In this document: positions 47,901 through 62,100 of the stretch, one piece after another
Layout of the letters: each line of letters opens with the position of its first letter
How positions within the stretch are numbered: position 1 is the stretch's first letter
From: Cinclus cinclus
Lineage: Eukaryota > Chordata > Aves > Passeriformes > Cinclidae
NCBI RefSeq assembly: GCF_963662255.1
Contig: NC_085047.1
Location: 22,139,258-22,203,257, forward strand
DNA: 64,000 nt
Direction of reading: 5' to 3'
Made by a program: the position numbers and the translations under genes
Notes under the pieces: model-generated
The model's input: the letters and a program-made list of their open reading frames with translations, nothing else
Told to the model about the DNA's origin: nothing
Database searches by the model: none

Positions 47901-48735
47901 GCTGGTAATGGTAGCACTTTTCCCCAGGAACACAAACTCAAGAGCCCACAATGCATATGACATTTCCTCGGGCACTTTTGGCGCTCCGATGGCATCCAGG
48001 TCTCGAGGACGGGGTAGCTTTGGTCTGGGAGAAATCCTCGCCCTTCTGGAATTTTTCTAGGCAAAGGCCCAGGACGGGCCACAGGCAAGTTCGGCAAGTT
48101 AGCTGGGAAAGGTGGCACTTTTCCCCATTAGGTTAAACTCTGAGCCCACAATGCATCTGATATTTTGTCGGGCACGTTTGGCCCTCCGATGGCATCCAGG
48201 TCTGGAGGAGGGGGAAGCTTTGTTCTGGGAGAAATCCTCGTCCTGCTGGAATTTTTAGTAGGCAAAGGCCCAGGACGGACCGCAGGCAACTTAGGCAATT
48301 TGGGTTGGAAAGGTGGCACTTTTCCCCAGGAAGCCAAACTCTAGAGCCCACCTGGCAAAAGTCATTTTGTAGGGCACGTTCGGCCCTCCGATGGCAGCCA
48401 TGTCTGGAGGAGGTGTCAGCACTGGTCTGGGAGAAATCCTCGTCCTTCTGGAAATTTTCCAGGCAATGGGCCAGGACGGGCCACAGGCAAGTTAGGCAAG
48501 TTGACTGGGAAAGGAGTCATTTTTCCCGAGGAAGCCAAACTCAGGAGCCCACTTGGCAGACGTCTTTTTGTAGTGCACGTTTGGCCCTCCGATGGCAGCC
48601 AGGTTTGGAGGAGGGGGCAGCATTGGTCTGGGAGAAATCCTCGTCCTTCTGGAATTTTTCTAGGCAAAGGCCCAAGACGGGCCACAGGCAAGTTAGGCAA
48701 GTTGGCTGGGAAAGGTGTCATTTTTCCCGAGGAAG

Positions 48736-48936
48736 CCAAACTCAAGAGCCCACTTGGCATATGTCATTTTGTCGGGCACGTTTGGGCCTCTGATGGCAGC
48801 CAGGTTTGGTGGAGGAGTCAGCTTTGGTCTGGGAGAAATCCTCGTCCATCTGGAATTTTTCTAAGCATAGGCCCAGGACGGGTCACTGGCAAGTTATGCA
48901 AGTTGACTGGGAAAGTTGGCACTTTTCCTCAGGAAG
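48736..48936. repeat. Monomer type A8 (right domain only)
   Basis: It has TTGGCATATGTCATTTTG, GGGCCTCTGATGGCAGCC and GGTTTGGTGGAGGAGTCAGC, with the tail GGGTCACTGGCAAGTTATGC. A second copy lies near 58,169. A relative with TTGGCAGATG is near 51,140 and 60,173. Confidence 0.82.
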
Positions 48937-49137
48937 TCAAATTCAAGAGCCCTCTTGGCAGAAGCCATTTTGTAGGGCAGTTTTGGGCCTCCAATGGCAG
49001 ACAGGTTTGGAGGAGGGGGCAGCTTTGTTCTGGGAGAAATCCTCGTCCTTCTGGAATTTTTCTAGGCAAAGGCCCAGGACGAGCCCCAGACATGTTCGGC
49101 AACTTGTCTGGGAAAGGAGTCACTTTTCCCCAGGAAG
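48937..49137. repeat. Monomer type A9 (right domain only)
   Basis: It has AGAAGCCATTTTG, GGCAGTTTTGGGCC or GGCAGGTTTGGGCC, GGCAGACAGG and the tail GACGAGCCCCAGACA. This copy reads AATTCAAGAGCCCTC where the copy at about 58,370 reads AACTCAAGAGCCCAC. Confidence 0.82.
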
Positions 49138-49337
49138 CCAAACGAAGATCCCACAATGCATACGTCTTTTTGTAGGGCACGTTTGGCCCTCCGATGGCAG
49201 CCAGGTTTGGAGGAGGGGGCAGCATTGGTCTGGGAGAAATCCTCGCCCTTCTGGAATTTTTCCAGGCGTAGGCCCAGGACGGGCCACAGGCAAATTCGGC
49301 AAGTTGTCTGGGAAAGGTGTCACTTTTCCCCAGGAAG
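49138..49337. repeat. Monomer type B2c (right domain only)
   Basis: It has AAACGAAGATCCCACAATG, GCATACGTCTTTTTG and a tail with TTTTTCCAGGCGTAGGCCC. Further copies lie near 56,570, 58,571 and 60,375. Confidence 0.82.
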
Positions 49338-49538
49338 CCAAACTCAAGAGCCCACTTGGCAGATGTCATTTTGTATGGCACGTTCGGCCCTCCAATGGCA
49401 GCCAGGTTTGGAGGAGGGGGCAGCTTTGGTCTGGGAGAAATCCTCGTCCTTCTGGAATTTTTCTAGGCAAAGGCCCAGGACGGGCCACAGGCAAGTTCGG
49501 CATTTTGGCTGGTAATGGTAGCACTTTTCCCCAGGAAC

Positions 49539-50340
49539 ACAAACTCTAGAACCCACTTGGCAGAAGTTATTTTGTAGGGCAGTTTTGGGCCTCCGATGGC
49601 AGCCAGGTCTGAAGGAGGGGGCAGCTTTGGCCTGGGAGAAATCCTCGTCCTTCGGGAAATTTTTCTAGGCAAAGGCCCAGGACGGGTCACAGGTAAGCTA
49701 GGCAAGTTGGCTTGGAAAGGTGGCACTTTTTCCCTTAGGCTAAACTCTGCGCCCACAATGCATATGACATTTTGTCGGGCACGTCTGGCCCTCCAATGTC
49801 ATCCAGGTCTTTAGGAGGGGGCAGGTTTGTTCTGGGAGAAATCCTCGTCCTTGTGGAATTTTTCTAGGCAAAGGCCCAGGACGGGCCACAGGCAAGTTCG
49901 GCATTTTGGCTGGGAATGGTAGCACTTTTCCCCAGGAACACAAACTCAAGAACCCACTTGGCAGAAGTTATTTTGTAGGGCAGTTTTGGGCCTCCGATGG
50001 CAGCCAGGTCTGAAGGAGGGGGCAGCTTTGGCCTGGGAGAAATCCTCGTCCTTCGGGAAATTTTTCTAGGCAAAGGCCCAGGACGGGTCACAGGTAAGCT
50101 AGGCAAGTTGGCTTGGAAAGGTGGCACTTTTTCCCTTAGGCTAAACTCTGCGCCCACAATGCATATGACATTTTGTCGGGCACGTCTGGCCCTCCAATGT
50201 CATCCAGGTCTTTAGGAGGGGGCAGGTTTGTTCTGGGAGAAATCCTCGTCCTTGTGGAATTTTTCTAGGCAAAGGCCCAGGACGGGCCACAGGCAAGTAA
50301 GGCAAGTTGGCTGGGAATGGTGGCACTTTTCTCCATTAAG
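49539..50340. repeat. Local A4-B1 dimer duplication (2 x 401 bp)
   Basis: The dimer 49,539-49,939 is followed by a near-identical dimer 49,940-50,340. The first B1 ends with an A7-type tail (GGCATTTTGGCTGGGAATGG), which shows where the crossover joined. The related block near 58,972-59,372 has the dimer once, so the two blocks differ by 401 bp. Confidence 0.85.
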
Positions 50341-53151
50341 ACAAACTCTGATCCCACACTGCATATGACATTTTGTTGGGCACGTATGGGCCTCCAAAGG
50401 CATCCAGGTGTGGAGGAGGTGTCAGCTTTGGTCTGGGAGAAATCCTCGTCCTTCTGGAATTTTTCTAGGCAAAGGCCCAGGACGGGCCACAGGCAACATA
50501 GGCAAGTTGGGTGGGAAAGGTGTCACTTTTCCCCAGGAAGCACAGCTCAAGAGCCCACTTGGCAGATATCATTTTGTCGGGCACGTTTGGCACTCTGATG
50601 ACAGCCAGGATTAGAGTAGGGGACAGCATTGGCCTGGGAGAAATCCTCGTCCTTCTGGAATTTTTCTAGGCAAAGGCCCAAGACGGGCCACAGGCAAGTT
50701 CGGCAATTTGGCTGGAAATGGTAGCACTTTTCCCCTGGAACACAAACTCAAGAGCCCACAATGCATATGACATTTTGTCGGGCACGTTTGCCGCGCCGAT
50801 GGCATCCAGGTCTGGAGGAGGGGGCAGCTTTGGTCTGGGAGAAATCCTCGTCCTTCTGGAATTTTTCTAGGCAAAGGCCCAGGACGGGCCACAGGCAAGT
50901 TCGGCAAGTTGGCTGGGAATGGGGGCAGTTTTCCTCATTAAGCTAAACTCTGAGCCCACAATGTAGATGTCATTTGGTATGGCACTTTTGGCCCTCCAGT
51001 GGCAGACAGGTCTGCAGGAGGAGGCAGCTTTGGTCTGGGAGAAATCCTCGTCCTTCTGGAATTTTTCTAGGCAAAGGCCCAGGACGGGCCACAGGCAAGT
51101 TCGTCATATTGCCTGGGAAAGGTGTCACTTTTCCCCAGGAAGCCAAACTCAAGAGCCCACTTGGCAGATGTCATTTTGTCGGGCACGTTTGGGCCTCTGA
51201 TGGCAGCCAGGTTTGGTGGAGGAGTCAGCTTTGGTCTGGGAGAAATCCTCGTCCATCTGGAATTTTTCTAGGCATAGGCCCAGGACGGGTCACTGGCAAG
51301 TTATGCAAGTTGACTGGGAAAGTTGGCATTTTTCCTCAGGAAGTCAAACTCAAGAGCCCACTTGGCAGAAGCCATTTTGTAGGGCAGGTTTGGGCCTCCA
51401 ATGGCAGACAGGTTTGGAGGAGGGGGCAGCTTTGTTCTGGGAGAAATCCTCGTCCTTCTGGAATTTTTCTAGGCAAAGGCCCAGGACGAGCCCCAGACAA
51501 GTTCGGCAACTTGTCTGGGAAAGGAATCACTTTTCCCCAGGAAGCCAAACTCAAGAGCCCACAATGCATATGACATTTTGTCGGGCACGTTTGGCGCTCC
51601 GATGACATCCAGGTCTGGAGTAAGGGGCAGCTTTGTTCTGGGAGAAATCCTCGTCCTTCTGGAATTTTTCAAGGCAAAGGCCCAGGACTTCCAAAAGGCA
51701 AGTTCGGCAAGTTGGCTGGGAATGGTTGCACTTTTCCCCAGGAAGCCAAACTCAAGAGCCCACAATGCATATGACATTTCCTCGGGCACGTTTAGCGCTC
51801 CGATGGCATCCAGGTCTGTAGGAGGGGGCACCTTTGTTCTGGGAGAAATCCTCGTCCTTCTGGAAATTTTCTAGTCAAAGACCCAGGACGGGCCACAGGC
51901 AAGTTCGGCAAGTTGGCTGGGAATGGTTGCACTTTTCCCCAGGAAGCCAAACGAAGAGCCCACAATGCATACGTCATTTTGTAGGCCACGTTTGGCGCTC
52001 CGATGGCATCCAGGTCTGGATGAGGGGGCAGCTTTGGTCTGGGAGTAATCCTCGTCCTTCTGGAATTTTTCTAGGCAAAGGCCCAGGACGCGCCACAGGC
52101 CAGTTAGGCAAGTTGTCTGGGAAAGGAATCATTTTTCCCCAGGAAGCCAAACTCAAGAGCCCACAATGCATATGGCATTTTGTCGGGCACGTTTGGCGCT
52201 CCGATGGCATCCAGGTCTGGAGGAGGTGTCAGCTTTGGTCTGGGAGAAATCCTCGTCCTTCTGGAAATTTTCTAGTCAAAGACCCAGGACGGGCCACAGG
52301 GAAGTTCGGCAAGTTGGCTGGGAATGGTTGCACTTTTCCCCAGGAAGCCAAACTCAAGAACCCACTTGGCAGAAGTTATTTTGTAGGGCAGTTTTGGGCC
52401 TCCGATGGCAGCCAGGTCTGGAGGAGGGGGCAGCTTTGGCCTGGGAGAAATCCTCGTCCTTCGGGAAATTTTTCTAGGCAAAGGCCCAGGAAGGGTCACA
52501 GGTAAGCTAGCCAAGTTGGCTTGGAAAGGTGGCACGTTTTCCCCTTAGGCTAAACTCTGCGCCCACAATGCATATGACATTTTGTCGGGCACGTCTGGCC
52601 CTCCAATGTCATCCAGGTCTTTAGGAGGGGGCAGCTTTGTTCTGGGAGAAATCCTCGTCCTTGTGGAATTTTTCTAGGCAAAGGCCCAGGACGGGCCACA
52701 GGCAAGTAAGGCAAGTTGGCTGGGAATGGTGGCACTTTTCTCCATTAAGACAAACTCTGATCCCACACTGCATATGACATTTTGTTGGGCACGTATGGGC
52801 CTCCAATGGCATCCAGGTCTGGAGGAGGGGGCAGCTTTGGTCTGGGAGAAATCCTCGTCCTTCTGGAAATTTTTCTAGGCAAAGGCCCAGGACGGGCCAC
52901 AGGCAACTTAGGCAAGTTGCGTGGGAAAGGTGTCACTTTTCCCCAGGAAGCACAGCTCAAGAGCCCACTTGGCAGATATCATTTTGTCGGGCACGTTTGG
53001 CACTCTGATGACAGCCAGGATTAGAGTAGGGGACAGCATTGGCCTGGGAGAAATCCTTGTCCTTCTGGAATTTTTCTAGGCAAAGGCCCAGGACGGGTCA
53101 CAGGCAAGTTCGGCAAGTTGGCTGGGAAAGGTGGCACTTTTCCCCATTCGG

Positions 53152-56100
53152 CTAAACTCTGAGCCCACAGTGCAGCTCAGATTTTGTCGGGCTCGTTTGG
53201 CCCTCCGATGACATCCAGGTCTGGAGGAGGGGGCAGCTTTGTTCTTGGAGATATCCTCGTCCTGCTGGAATTTTTTTTTAGGCAAAGGCCCAGGACGGAC
53301 CACAGGCAACTTAGGCAAGTTGGGTGGGAAAGGTGGCACTTTTCCCCAGGAAGCCAAACTCTAGAGCCCACTTGGCGGAATTCATTGTGTAGGGCACATT
53401 TGTCCCTCCGAAGGCAGCCATGTCTGGAGGAGGGGACAGCTTTGGTCTGGGAGAAATCCTCGTCCTTCTGGAATTTTTCTAGGCAAAGGCCCAGGACGGG
53501 CCACAGGCAAGTTCGTCATATTGCCTGGGAAAGTTGGCACTTTTCCTCAGGAAGTCAAACTCAAGAGCCCACTTGGCAGATGTGATTTGGTACTGCAAGT
53601 TTGGCGCTCCGATGGCATCCAGGTTTGGAGGAGGGGGCAGCTTTGGTCTGGGAGATATCCTCATCCTTCTGGAATTTTTCTAAGCAAAGGCCCAGGACGA
53701 GGCACAGGCATGTTAAGCAAGTTGGCTGGGAATGGTGGCACTTTTCCCCAGGAAGCCAATCTATGAGCCCACTTGGCAGATGTCTTTTTGTAGGGCACGT
53801 TTGTCCCTCCGGTGGCTGCCAGATCTGGAGGAGGGGTCCGCATTGGTCTGGGAGAAATCCTCGTCCTGCTGGAATTTTTCTAGGCAAAGGCCCAGGACTT
53901 CCAAAAGGCAAGTTCGGCAAGTTGACTGGGAAAGGTGGCACTTTTCCCCATTAGGCTAAACTCTGAGCCCACAATGCATCTGACATTTTGTCGGGCACAT
54001 TTGGCCCTCCGAAGGCAGTCATGTCTGGAGGAGGGGGCATCTTTGTTCTGGGAGAAATCCTCGTCCTTCTGGAATTTTTCTAGGCAAAGGCCCAGGAAGG
54101 GCCACAGGCAATTTCGGCAAGTTGTCTGGGAAAGGTGTCACTTTTCCCCAGGAAGCCAAACTCAAGAGCCCACTTGGCAGATGTCATTTTGGTACTGCAA
54201 GTTTGGCTCTCCAATGGCAGCCAGGTTTGGAGGAGGGGGCAGCTTTGGTCTGGGAGAAATCCTCGTCCTTGTGGAATTTTTCTAGGCAAAGGCCCAGGAC
54301 GGGCCACAGGCAAGTAAGGCAAGTTGGCTGGGAATGGTGGCACTTTTCTCCATTAAGACAAACTCTGATCCCACACTGCATATGACATTTTGTTGGGCAC
54401 GTATGGGCCTCCAATGGCATCCATGTCTGGAGGAGGGGGCAGCTTTGTTCTGGAAGAAATCCTCGCCCTTCTGGAATTTTTCTAGGCAAAGGCCCAGGAC
54501 GGGCCACAGGCAAGTTCGGCATGTTGCCTGGGAAAGGTGTCACTTTTCCCCAGGAAGCCAAACTCAAGAGCCCACTTGGCAGATGTCATTTTGTATGGCA
54601 CGTTCGGCCCTCCAATGGCAGCCAGGTTTGGAGGAGGGGGCAGCTTTGGTCTGGGAGAAATCCTCGTCCTTCTGGAATTTTTCTAGGCAAAGGCCCAGGA
54701 CGGGCCACAGGCAAGTTCGGCATTTTGGCTGGTAATGGTAGCACTTTTCCCCAGGAACACAAACTCAAGAGCCCACAATGCATATGACATTTCCTCGGGC
54801 ACTTTTGGCGCTCCGATGGCATCCAGGTCTGGAGGAGGGGGAAGCTTTGTTCTGGGAGAAATCCTCGTCCTGCTGGAATTTTTAGTAGGCAAAGGCCCAG
54901 GACGGACCGCAGGCAACTTAGGCAATTTGGGTTGGAAAGGTGGCACTTTTCCCCAGGAAGCCAAACTCTAGAGCCCACCTGGCAAAAGTCATTTTGTAGG
55001 GCACGTTTGGCCCTCCGAAGGCAGCCATGTCTGGATGAGGGGGCAGCTTCGGTCGGGGAGAAATCCTCGTCCTGCTGGAATTTTTCTAGGCAATGGGCCA
55101 GGACGGACCACAGGAAGTTAGTCAAGTTGGCTGGGAATGGTGGCACATTTCCCCCGGAAGCCAAACTCTAGACCCCACCTAGCAGAAGTCATTTTGTAGG
55201 GCACGTTTGGGCCTCCAATGTCATCCAGGTCTGGAGGAGGGGGCAGCATTGGTCTGGGAGAAATTCTCATCATTCTGGAATTTTTCTAGGCAAAGGCCCA
55301 GGACTTCCAAAAGGCAAGTTAGGCAAGTTGGCTGGGAATGGTGGCACTTTTCCCCATTTGGCTAAACTCTGAGCCCACAATGCATCTGACATTTTGTTGG
55401 GCACGTTTGGCCCTCTGATGTCATCCAGGTCTGGAGGAGGGGGCAGCTTTGTTCTGGGAGAAATCCTCGTCCTTCTGGAATTTTTCAAAGCAAAGGCCCA
55501 GGACGAGCCCCAGACAAGATAAGCAAGTTGTCTGGGAAAGGAATCACTTTTCCCCAGGAAGCCAAACGAAGAGCCCACAGTGCATACGTCATTTTGTAGG
55601 GCACGTTCGGCCCTCCGATGGCAGCCAGGTTTGGAGGAGGTGTCAGCACTGGTCTGGGAGAAATCCTCGTCCTTCTGGAAATTTTCCAGGCCTAGGCCCA
55701 GGACGGGCCACAGGCAAGTTAGGCAAGTTGACTGGGAAAGGAGTCATTTTTCCCGAGGAAGCCAAACTCAGGAGCCCACTTGGCAGACGTCTTTTTGTAG
55801 TGCACGTTTGGCCCTCCGATGTCAGCCAGGTTTGGAGGAGGGGGCAGCATTGGTGTGGGAGAAATCCTCGTCCTTCTGGAATTTTGATAGGCAAAGGCCC
55901 AAGACGGGCCACAGGCAAGTTCGGCAATTTGGCTGGAAATGGTAGCACTTTTCCCCTGGAACACAAACTCAAGAGCCCACAATGCATATGACATTTTGTC
56001 GGGCACGTTTGCCGCGCCGATGGCATCCAGGTCTGGAGGAGGGGGCAGCTTTGGTCTGGGAGAAATCCTCGTCCTTCTGGAATTTTTCTAGGCAAAGGCC

Positions 56101-59100
56101 CAGGACGGGCCACAGGCAAGTTCGGCAAGTTGGCTGGGAATGGGGGCAGTTTTCCCCATTAAGCTAAACTCTGAGCCCACAATGTAGATGTCATTTGGTA
56201 TGGCACTTTTGGCCCTCCAATGGCAGACAGGTCTGCAGGAGGAGGCAGCTTTGGTCTGGGAGAAATCCTCGTCCTTCTGGAATTTTTCTAGGCATAGGCC
56301 CAGGACGGGTCACTGGCAAGTTAGGCAAGTTGAATGGGAAAGTTGGCACTTTTCCTCAGGAAGTCAAACTCAAGAGCCCACTTGGCAGAAGCCATTTTGT
56401 AGGGCAGGTTTGGGCCTCCAATGGCAGACAGGTTTGGAGGAGGGGGCAGCTTTGTTCTGGGAGAAATCCTCGTCCTTCTGGAATTTTTCTAGGCAAAGGC
56501 CCAGGACGAGCCCCAGACAAGTTCGGCAACTTGTCTGGGAAAGGAGTCACTTTTCCCCAGGAAGCCAAACGAAGATCCCACAATGCATACGTCTTTTTGT
56601 AGGGCACGTTTGGCCCTCCGATGGCAGCCAGGTTTGGAGGAGGGGGCAGCATTGGTCTGGGAGAAATCCTCGTCCTTCTGGAATTTTTCCAGGCGTAGGC
56701 CCAGGACGGGCCACAGGCAAGTTAGGCAAGTTGACTGGGAAAGGAATCGCTTTTCCCCAGGAAGCCAAACTCAAGAGCCCACAATGCATATGACATTTTG
56801 TCGGGCACGTTTGGCGCTCCGATGACATCCAGGTCTGTAGGAGGGGGCACCTTTGTTCTGGGAGAAATCCTCGTCCTTCTGGAAATTTTCTAGGCAAAGA
56901 CCCAGGACGGGCCACAGGCAAGTTCGGCATGTTGCCTGGGAAAGGTGTCACTTTTCCCCAGGAAGCCAAACGAAGAGCCCGCAATGCATACGTCATTTTG
57001 TAGGCCACGTTTGGCGCTCCGATGGAGTCCAGGTCTGGATGAGGGGGCAGCTTTGGTCTGGGAGTAATCCTCGTCCTTCTGGAATTTTTCTAGGCAAAGG
57101 CCCAGGACAGGCCACAGGCCAGTTAGGCAAGTTGTCTGGGAAAGGAATGATTTTTCCCCAGGAAGCCAAACTCAAGAGCCCACTTGGCAGAAGTTATTTT
57201 GTAGGGCAGTTTTCGGCCTCCGATGGCAGCCAGGTCTGAAGGAGGGGGCAGCTTTGGCCTGGGAGAAATCCTCGTCCTTCTGGAAATTTTTCTAGGCAAA
57301 GGCCCAGGAAGGGTCACAGGTAAGCTAGGCAAGTTGGCTTGGAATGGTGGCACTTTTTCCCTTAGGCTAAACTCTGCGCCCACAATGCATATGACATTTT
57401 GTCGGGCACGTCTGGCCCTCCAATGTCATCCAGGTCTTTAGGAGGGGGCAGCTTTGTTCTGGGAGAAATCCTCGTCCTTGTGGAATTTTTCTAGGCAAAG
57501 GCCCAGGGCGGGCCACAGGCAAGTAAGGCAAGTTGGGTGGGAAAGGTGTCACTTTTCCCCAGGAAGCACAGCTCAAGAGCCCACTTGGCAGATATCATTT
57601 TTTCGGGCACGTTTGGCACTCTGATGACAGCCAGGATTAGAGTAGGGGACAGCATTGGCCTGGGAGAAATCCTCGTCTTTCTGGAATTTTTCTAGGCAAA
57701 GGCCCAAGACGGGCCACAGGCAAGTTCGGCAATTTGGCTGGAAATGGTAGCACTTTTCCCCTGGAACACAAACTCAAGAGCCCACAATGCATATGACATT
57801 TTGTCGGGCACGTTTGCCGCGCCGATGGCATCCAGGTCTGGAGGAGGGGGCAGCTTTGGTCTGGGAGAAATCCTCGTCCTTCTGGAATTTTTCTAGGCAA
57901 AGGCCCAGGACGGGCCACAGGCAAGTTCGGCAAGTTGGCTGGGAATGGGGGCAGTTTTCCCCATTAAGCTAAACTCTGAGCCCACAATGTAGATGTCATT
58001 TGGTATGGCACTTTTGGCCCTCCAATGGCAGACAGGTCTGCAGGAGGAGGCAGCTTTGGTCTGGGAGAAATCCTCGTCCTTCTGGAATTTTTCTAGGCAA
58101 AGGCCCAGGACGGGCCACAGGCAAGTTAGGCAAGTTGGCTGGGAAAGGTGTCATTTTTCCCGAGGAAGCCAAACTCAAGAGCCCACTTGGCATATGTCAT
58201 TTTGTCGGGCACGTTTGGGCCTCTGATGGCAGCCAGGTTTGGTGGAGGAGTCAGCTTTGGTCTGGGAGAAATCCTCGTCCATCTGGAATTTTTCTAAGCA
58301 TAGGCCCAGGACGGGTCACTGGCAAGTTATGCAAGTTGACTGGGAAAGTTGGCACTTTTCCTCAGGAAGTCAAACTCAAGAGCCCACTTGGCAGAAGCCA
58401 TTTTGTAGGGCAGTTTTGGGCCTCCAATGGCAGACAGGTTTGGAGGAGGGGGCAGCTTTGTTCTGGGAGAAATCCTCGTCCTTCTGGAATTTTTCTAGGC
58501 AAAGGCCCAGGACGAGCCCCAGACATGTTCGGCAACTTGTCTGGGAAAGGAGTCACTTTTCCCCAGGAAGCCAAACGAAGATCCCACAATGCATACGTCT
58601 TTTTGTAGGGCACGTTTGGCCCTCCGATGGCAGCCAGGTTTGGAGGAGGGGGCAGCATTGGTCTGGGAGAAATCCTCGCCCTTCTGGAATTTTTCCAGGC
58701 GTAGGCCCAGGACGGGCCACAGGCAAATTCGGCAAGTTGTCTGGGAAAGGTGTCACTTTTCCCCAGGAAGCCAAACTCAAGAGCCCACTTGGCAGATGTC
58801 ATTTTGTATGGCACGTTCGGCCCTCCAATGGCAGCCAGGTTTGGAGGAGGGGGCAGCTTTGGTCTGGGAGAAATCCTCGTCCTTCTGGAATTTTTCTAGG
58901 CAAAGGCCCAGGACGGGCCACAGGCAAGTTCGGCATTTTGGCTGGTAATGGTAGCACTTTTCCCCAGGAACACAAACTCAAGAACCCACTTGGCAGAAGT
59001 TATTTTGTAGGGCAGTTTTGGGCCTCCGATGGCAGCCAGGTCTGAAGGAGGGGGCAGCTTTGGCCTGGGAGAAATCCTCGTCCTTCGGGAAATTTTTCTA

Positions 59101-62100
59101 GGCAAAGGCCCAGGACGGGTCACAGGTAAGCTAGGCAAGTTGGCTTGGAAAGGTGGCACTTTTTCCCTTAGGCTAAACTCTGCGCCCACAATGCATATGA
59201 CATTTTGTCGGGCACGTCTGGCCCTCCAATGTCATCCAGGTCTTTAGGAGGGGGCAGGTTTATTCTGGGAGAAATCCTCGTCCTTGTGGAATTTTTCTAG
59301 GCAAAGGCCCAGGACGGGCCACAGGCAAGTAAGGCAAGTTGGCTGGGAATGGTGGCACTTTTCTCCATTAAGACAAACTCTGATCCCACACTGCATATGA
59401 CATTTTGTTGGGCACGTATGGGCCTCCAAAGGCATCCAGGTCTGGAGGAGGTGTCAGCTTTGGTCTGGGAGAAATCCTCGTCCTTCTGGAATTTTTCTAG
59501 GCAAAGGCCCAGGACGGGCCACAGGCAACATAGGCAAGTTGGGTGGGAAAGGTGTCACTTTTCCCCAGGAAGCACAGCTCAAGAGCCCACTTGGCAGATA
59601 TCATTTTGTCGGGCACGTTTGGCACTCTGATGACAGCCAGGATTAGAGTAGGGGACAGCATTGGCCTGGGAGAAATCCTCGTCCTTCTGGAATTTTTCTA
59701 GGCAAAGGCCCAAGACGGGCCACAGGCAAGTTCGGCAATTTGGCTGGAAATGGTAGCACTTTTTTCCCCTGGAACACAAACTCAAGAGCCCACAATGCAT
59801 ATGACATTTTGTCGGGCACGTTTGCCGCGCCGATGGCATCCAGGTCTGGAGGAGGGGGCAGCTTTGGTCTGGGAGAAATCCTCGTCCTTCTGGAATTTTT
59901 CTAGGCAAAGGCCCAGGACGGGCCACAGGCACGTTCGGCAAGTTGGCTGGGAATGGGGGCAGTTTTCCTCATTAAGCTAAACTCTGAGCCCACAATGTAG
60001 ATGTCATTTGGTATGGCACTTTTGGCCCTCCAGTGGCAGACAGGTCTGCAGGAGGAGGCAGCTTTGGTCTGGGAGAAATCCTCGTCCTTCTGGAATTTTT
60101 CTAGGCAAAGGCCCAGGACGGGCCACTGGCAAGTTCGTCATATTGCCTGGGAAAGGTGTCACTTTTCCCCAGGAAGCCAAACTCAAGAGCCCACTTGGCA
60201 GATGTCATTTTGTCGGGCACGTTTGGGCCTCTGATGGCAGCCAGGTTTGGTGGAGGAGTCAGCTTTGGTCTGGGAGAAATCCTCGTCCTTCTGGAATTTT
60301 TCTAGGCAAAGGCCCAGGACGAGCCCCAGACAAGTTCGGCAACTTGTCTGGGAAAGGAGTCACTTTTCCCCAGGAAGCCAAACGAAGATCCCACAATGCA
60401 TACGTCTTTTCGTAGGGCACGTTTGGCCCTCCAATGGCAGCCAGGTTTGGAGTATGGGTCAGCATTGGTCTGGGAGAAATCCTCGTCCTTCTGGAATTTT
60501 TCCAGGCGTAGGCCCAGGACGGGCCACAGGCAAGTTAGGCAAGTTGACTGGGAAAGGAATCACTTTTCCCCAGGAAGCCAAACTCAAGAGCCCACAATGC
60601 ATATGACATTTTGTCGGGCACATTTGGCGCTCCGATGACATCCAGGTCTGGAGTAAGGGGCAGCTTTGTTCTGGGAGAAATCCTCGTCCTTCTGGAATTT
60701 TTCAAGGCAAAGGCCCAGGACTTCCAAAAGGCAAGTTCGGCAAGTTGGCTGGGAATGGTTGCACTTTTCCCCAGGAAGCCAAACTCAAGAGCCCACAATG
60801 CATATGACATTTCCTCGGGCACGTTTAGCGCTCCGATGGCATCCAGGTCTGTAGGAGGGGGCACCTTTGTTCTGGGAGAAATCCTCGTCCTTCTGGAAAT
60901 TTTCTAGTCAAAGACCCAGGACGGGCCACAGGCAAGTTCGGCAAGTTGGCTGGGAATGGTTGCACTTTTCCCCAGGAAGCCAAACGAAGAGCCCACAATG
61001 CATACGTCATTTTGTAGGCCACGTTTGGCGCTCCGATGGCATCCAGGTCTGGATGAGGGGGCAGCTTTGGTCTGGGAGTAATCCTCGTCCTTCTGGAATT
61101 TTTCTAGGCAAAGGCCCAGGACGCGCCACAGGCCAGTTAGGCAAGTTGTCTGGGAAAGGAATCATTTTTCCCCAGGAAGCCAAACTCAAGAGCCCACAAT
61201 GCATATGGCATTTTGTCGGGCACGTTTGGCGCTCCGATGGCATCCAGGTCTGGAGGAGGTGTCAGCTTTGGTCTGGGAGAAATCCTCGTCCTTCTGGAAA
61301 TTTTCTAGTCAAAGACCCAGGACGGGCCACAGGGAAGTTCGGCAAGTTGGCTGGGAATGGTTGCACTTTTCCCCAGGAAGCCAAACTCAAGAACCCACTT
61401 GGCAGAAGTTATTTTGTAGGGCAGTTTTGGGCCTCCGATGGCAGCCAGGTCTGGAGGAGGGGGCAGCTTTGGCCTGGGAGAAATCCTCGTCCTTCGGGAA
61501 ATTTTTCTAGGCAAAGGCCCAGGAAGGGTCACAGGTAAGCTAGCCAAGTTGGCTTGGAAAGGTGGCACGTTTTCCCCTTAGGCTAAACTCTGCGCCCACA
61601 ATGCATATGACATTTTGTCGGGCACGTCTGGCCCTCCAATGTCATCCAGGTCTTTAGGAGGGGGCAGCTTTGTTCTGGGAGAAATCCTCGTCCTTGTGGA
61701 ATTTTTCTAGGCAAAGGCCCAGGACGGGCCACAGGCAAGTAAGGCAAGTTGGCTGGGAATGGTGGCACTTTTCTCCATTAAGACAAACTCTGATCCCACA
61801 CTGCATATGACATTTTGTTGGGCACGTATGGGCCTCCAATGGCATCCAGGTCTGGAGGAGGGGGCAGCTTTGGTCTGGGAGAAATCCTCGTCCTTCTGGA
61901 AATTTTTCTAGGCAAAGGCCCAGGACGGGCCACAGGCAACTTAGGCAAGTTGCGTGGGAAAGGTGTCACTTTTCCCCAGGAAGCACAGCTCAAGAGCCCA
62001 CTTGGCAGATATCATTTTGTCGGGCACGTTTGGCACTCTGATGACAGCCAGGATTAGAGTAGGGGACAGCATTGGCCTGGGAGAAATCCTTGTCCTTCTG

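Larger units (their letters stand above)
46728..53151. repeat. 32-monomer unit (6,424 bp)
   Basis: Order B6-A3-A1-A5-B3-A7-B1c-B3b-A10-A6-A8-A9-B2c-A7-A4-B1-A4-B1-B4-A2-B1d-B5-A8b-A9-B1b-B1c-B2-B1b-A4-B1-B4-A2. It contains a local A4-B1 dimer duplication at 49,539-50,340. A2 occurs internally (about 50,540) followed by B1d, so A2 is not always followed by B6 in this domain. Confidence 0.8.

Noticed and set aside
59259..59264. AATAAA polyadenylation signal on the - strand (TTTATT on +)
   Set aside because: It is a single private change of the common TTTGTT and has no gene context.
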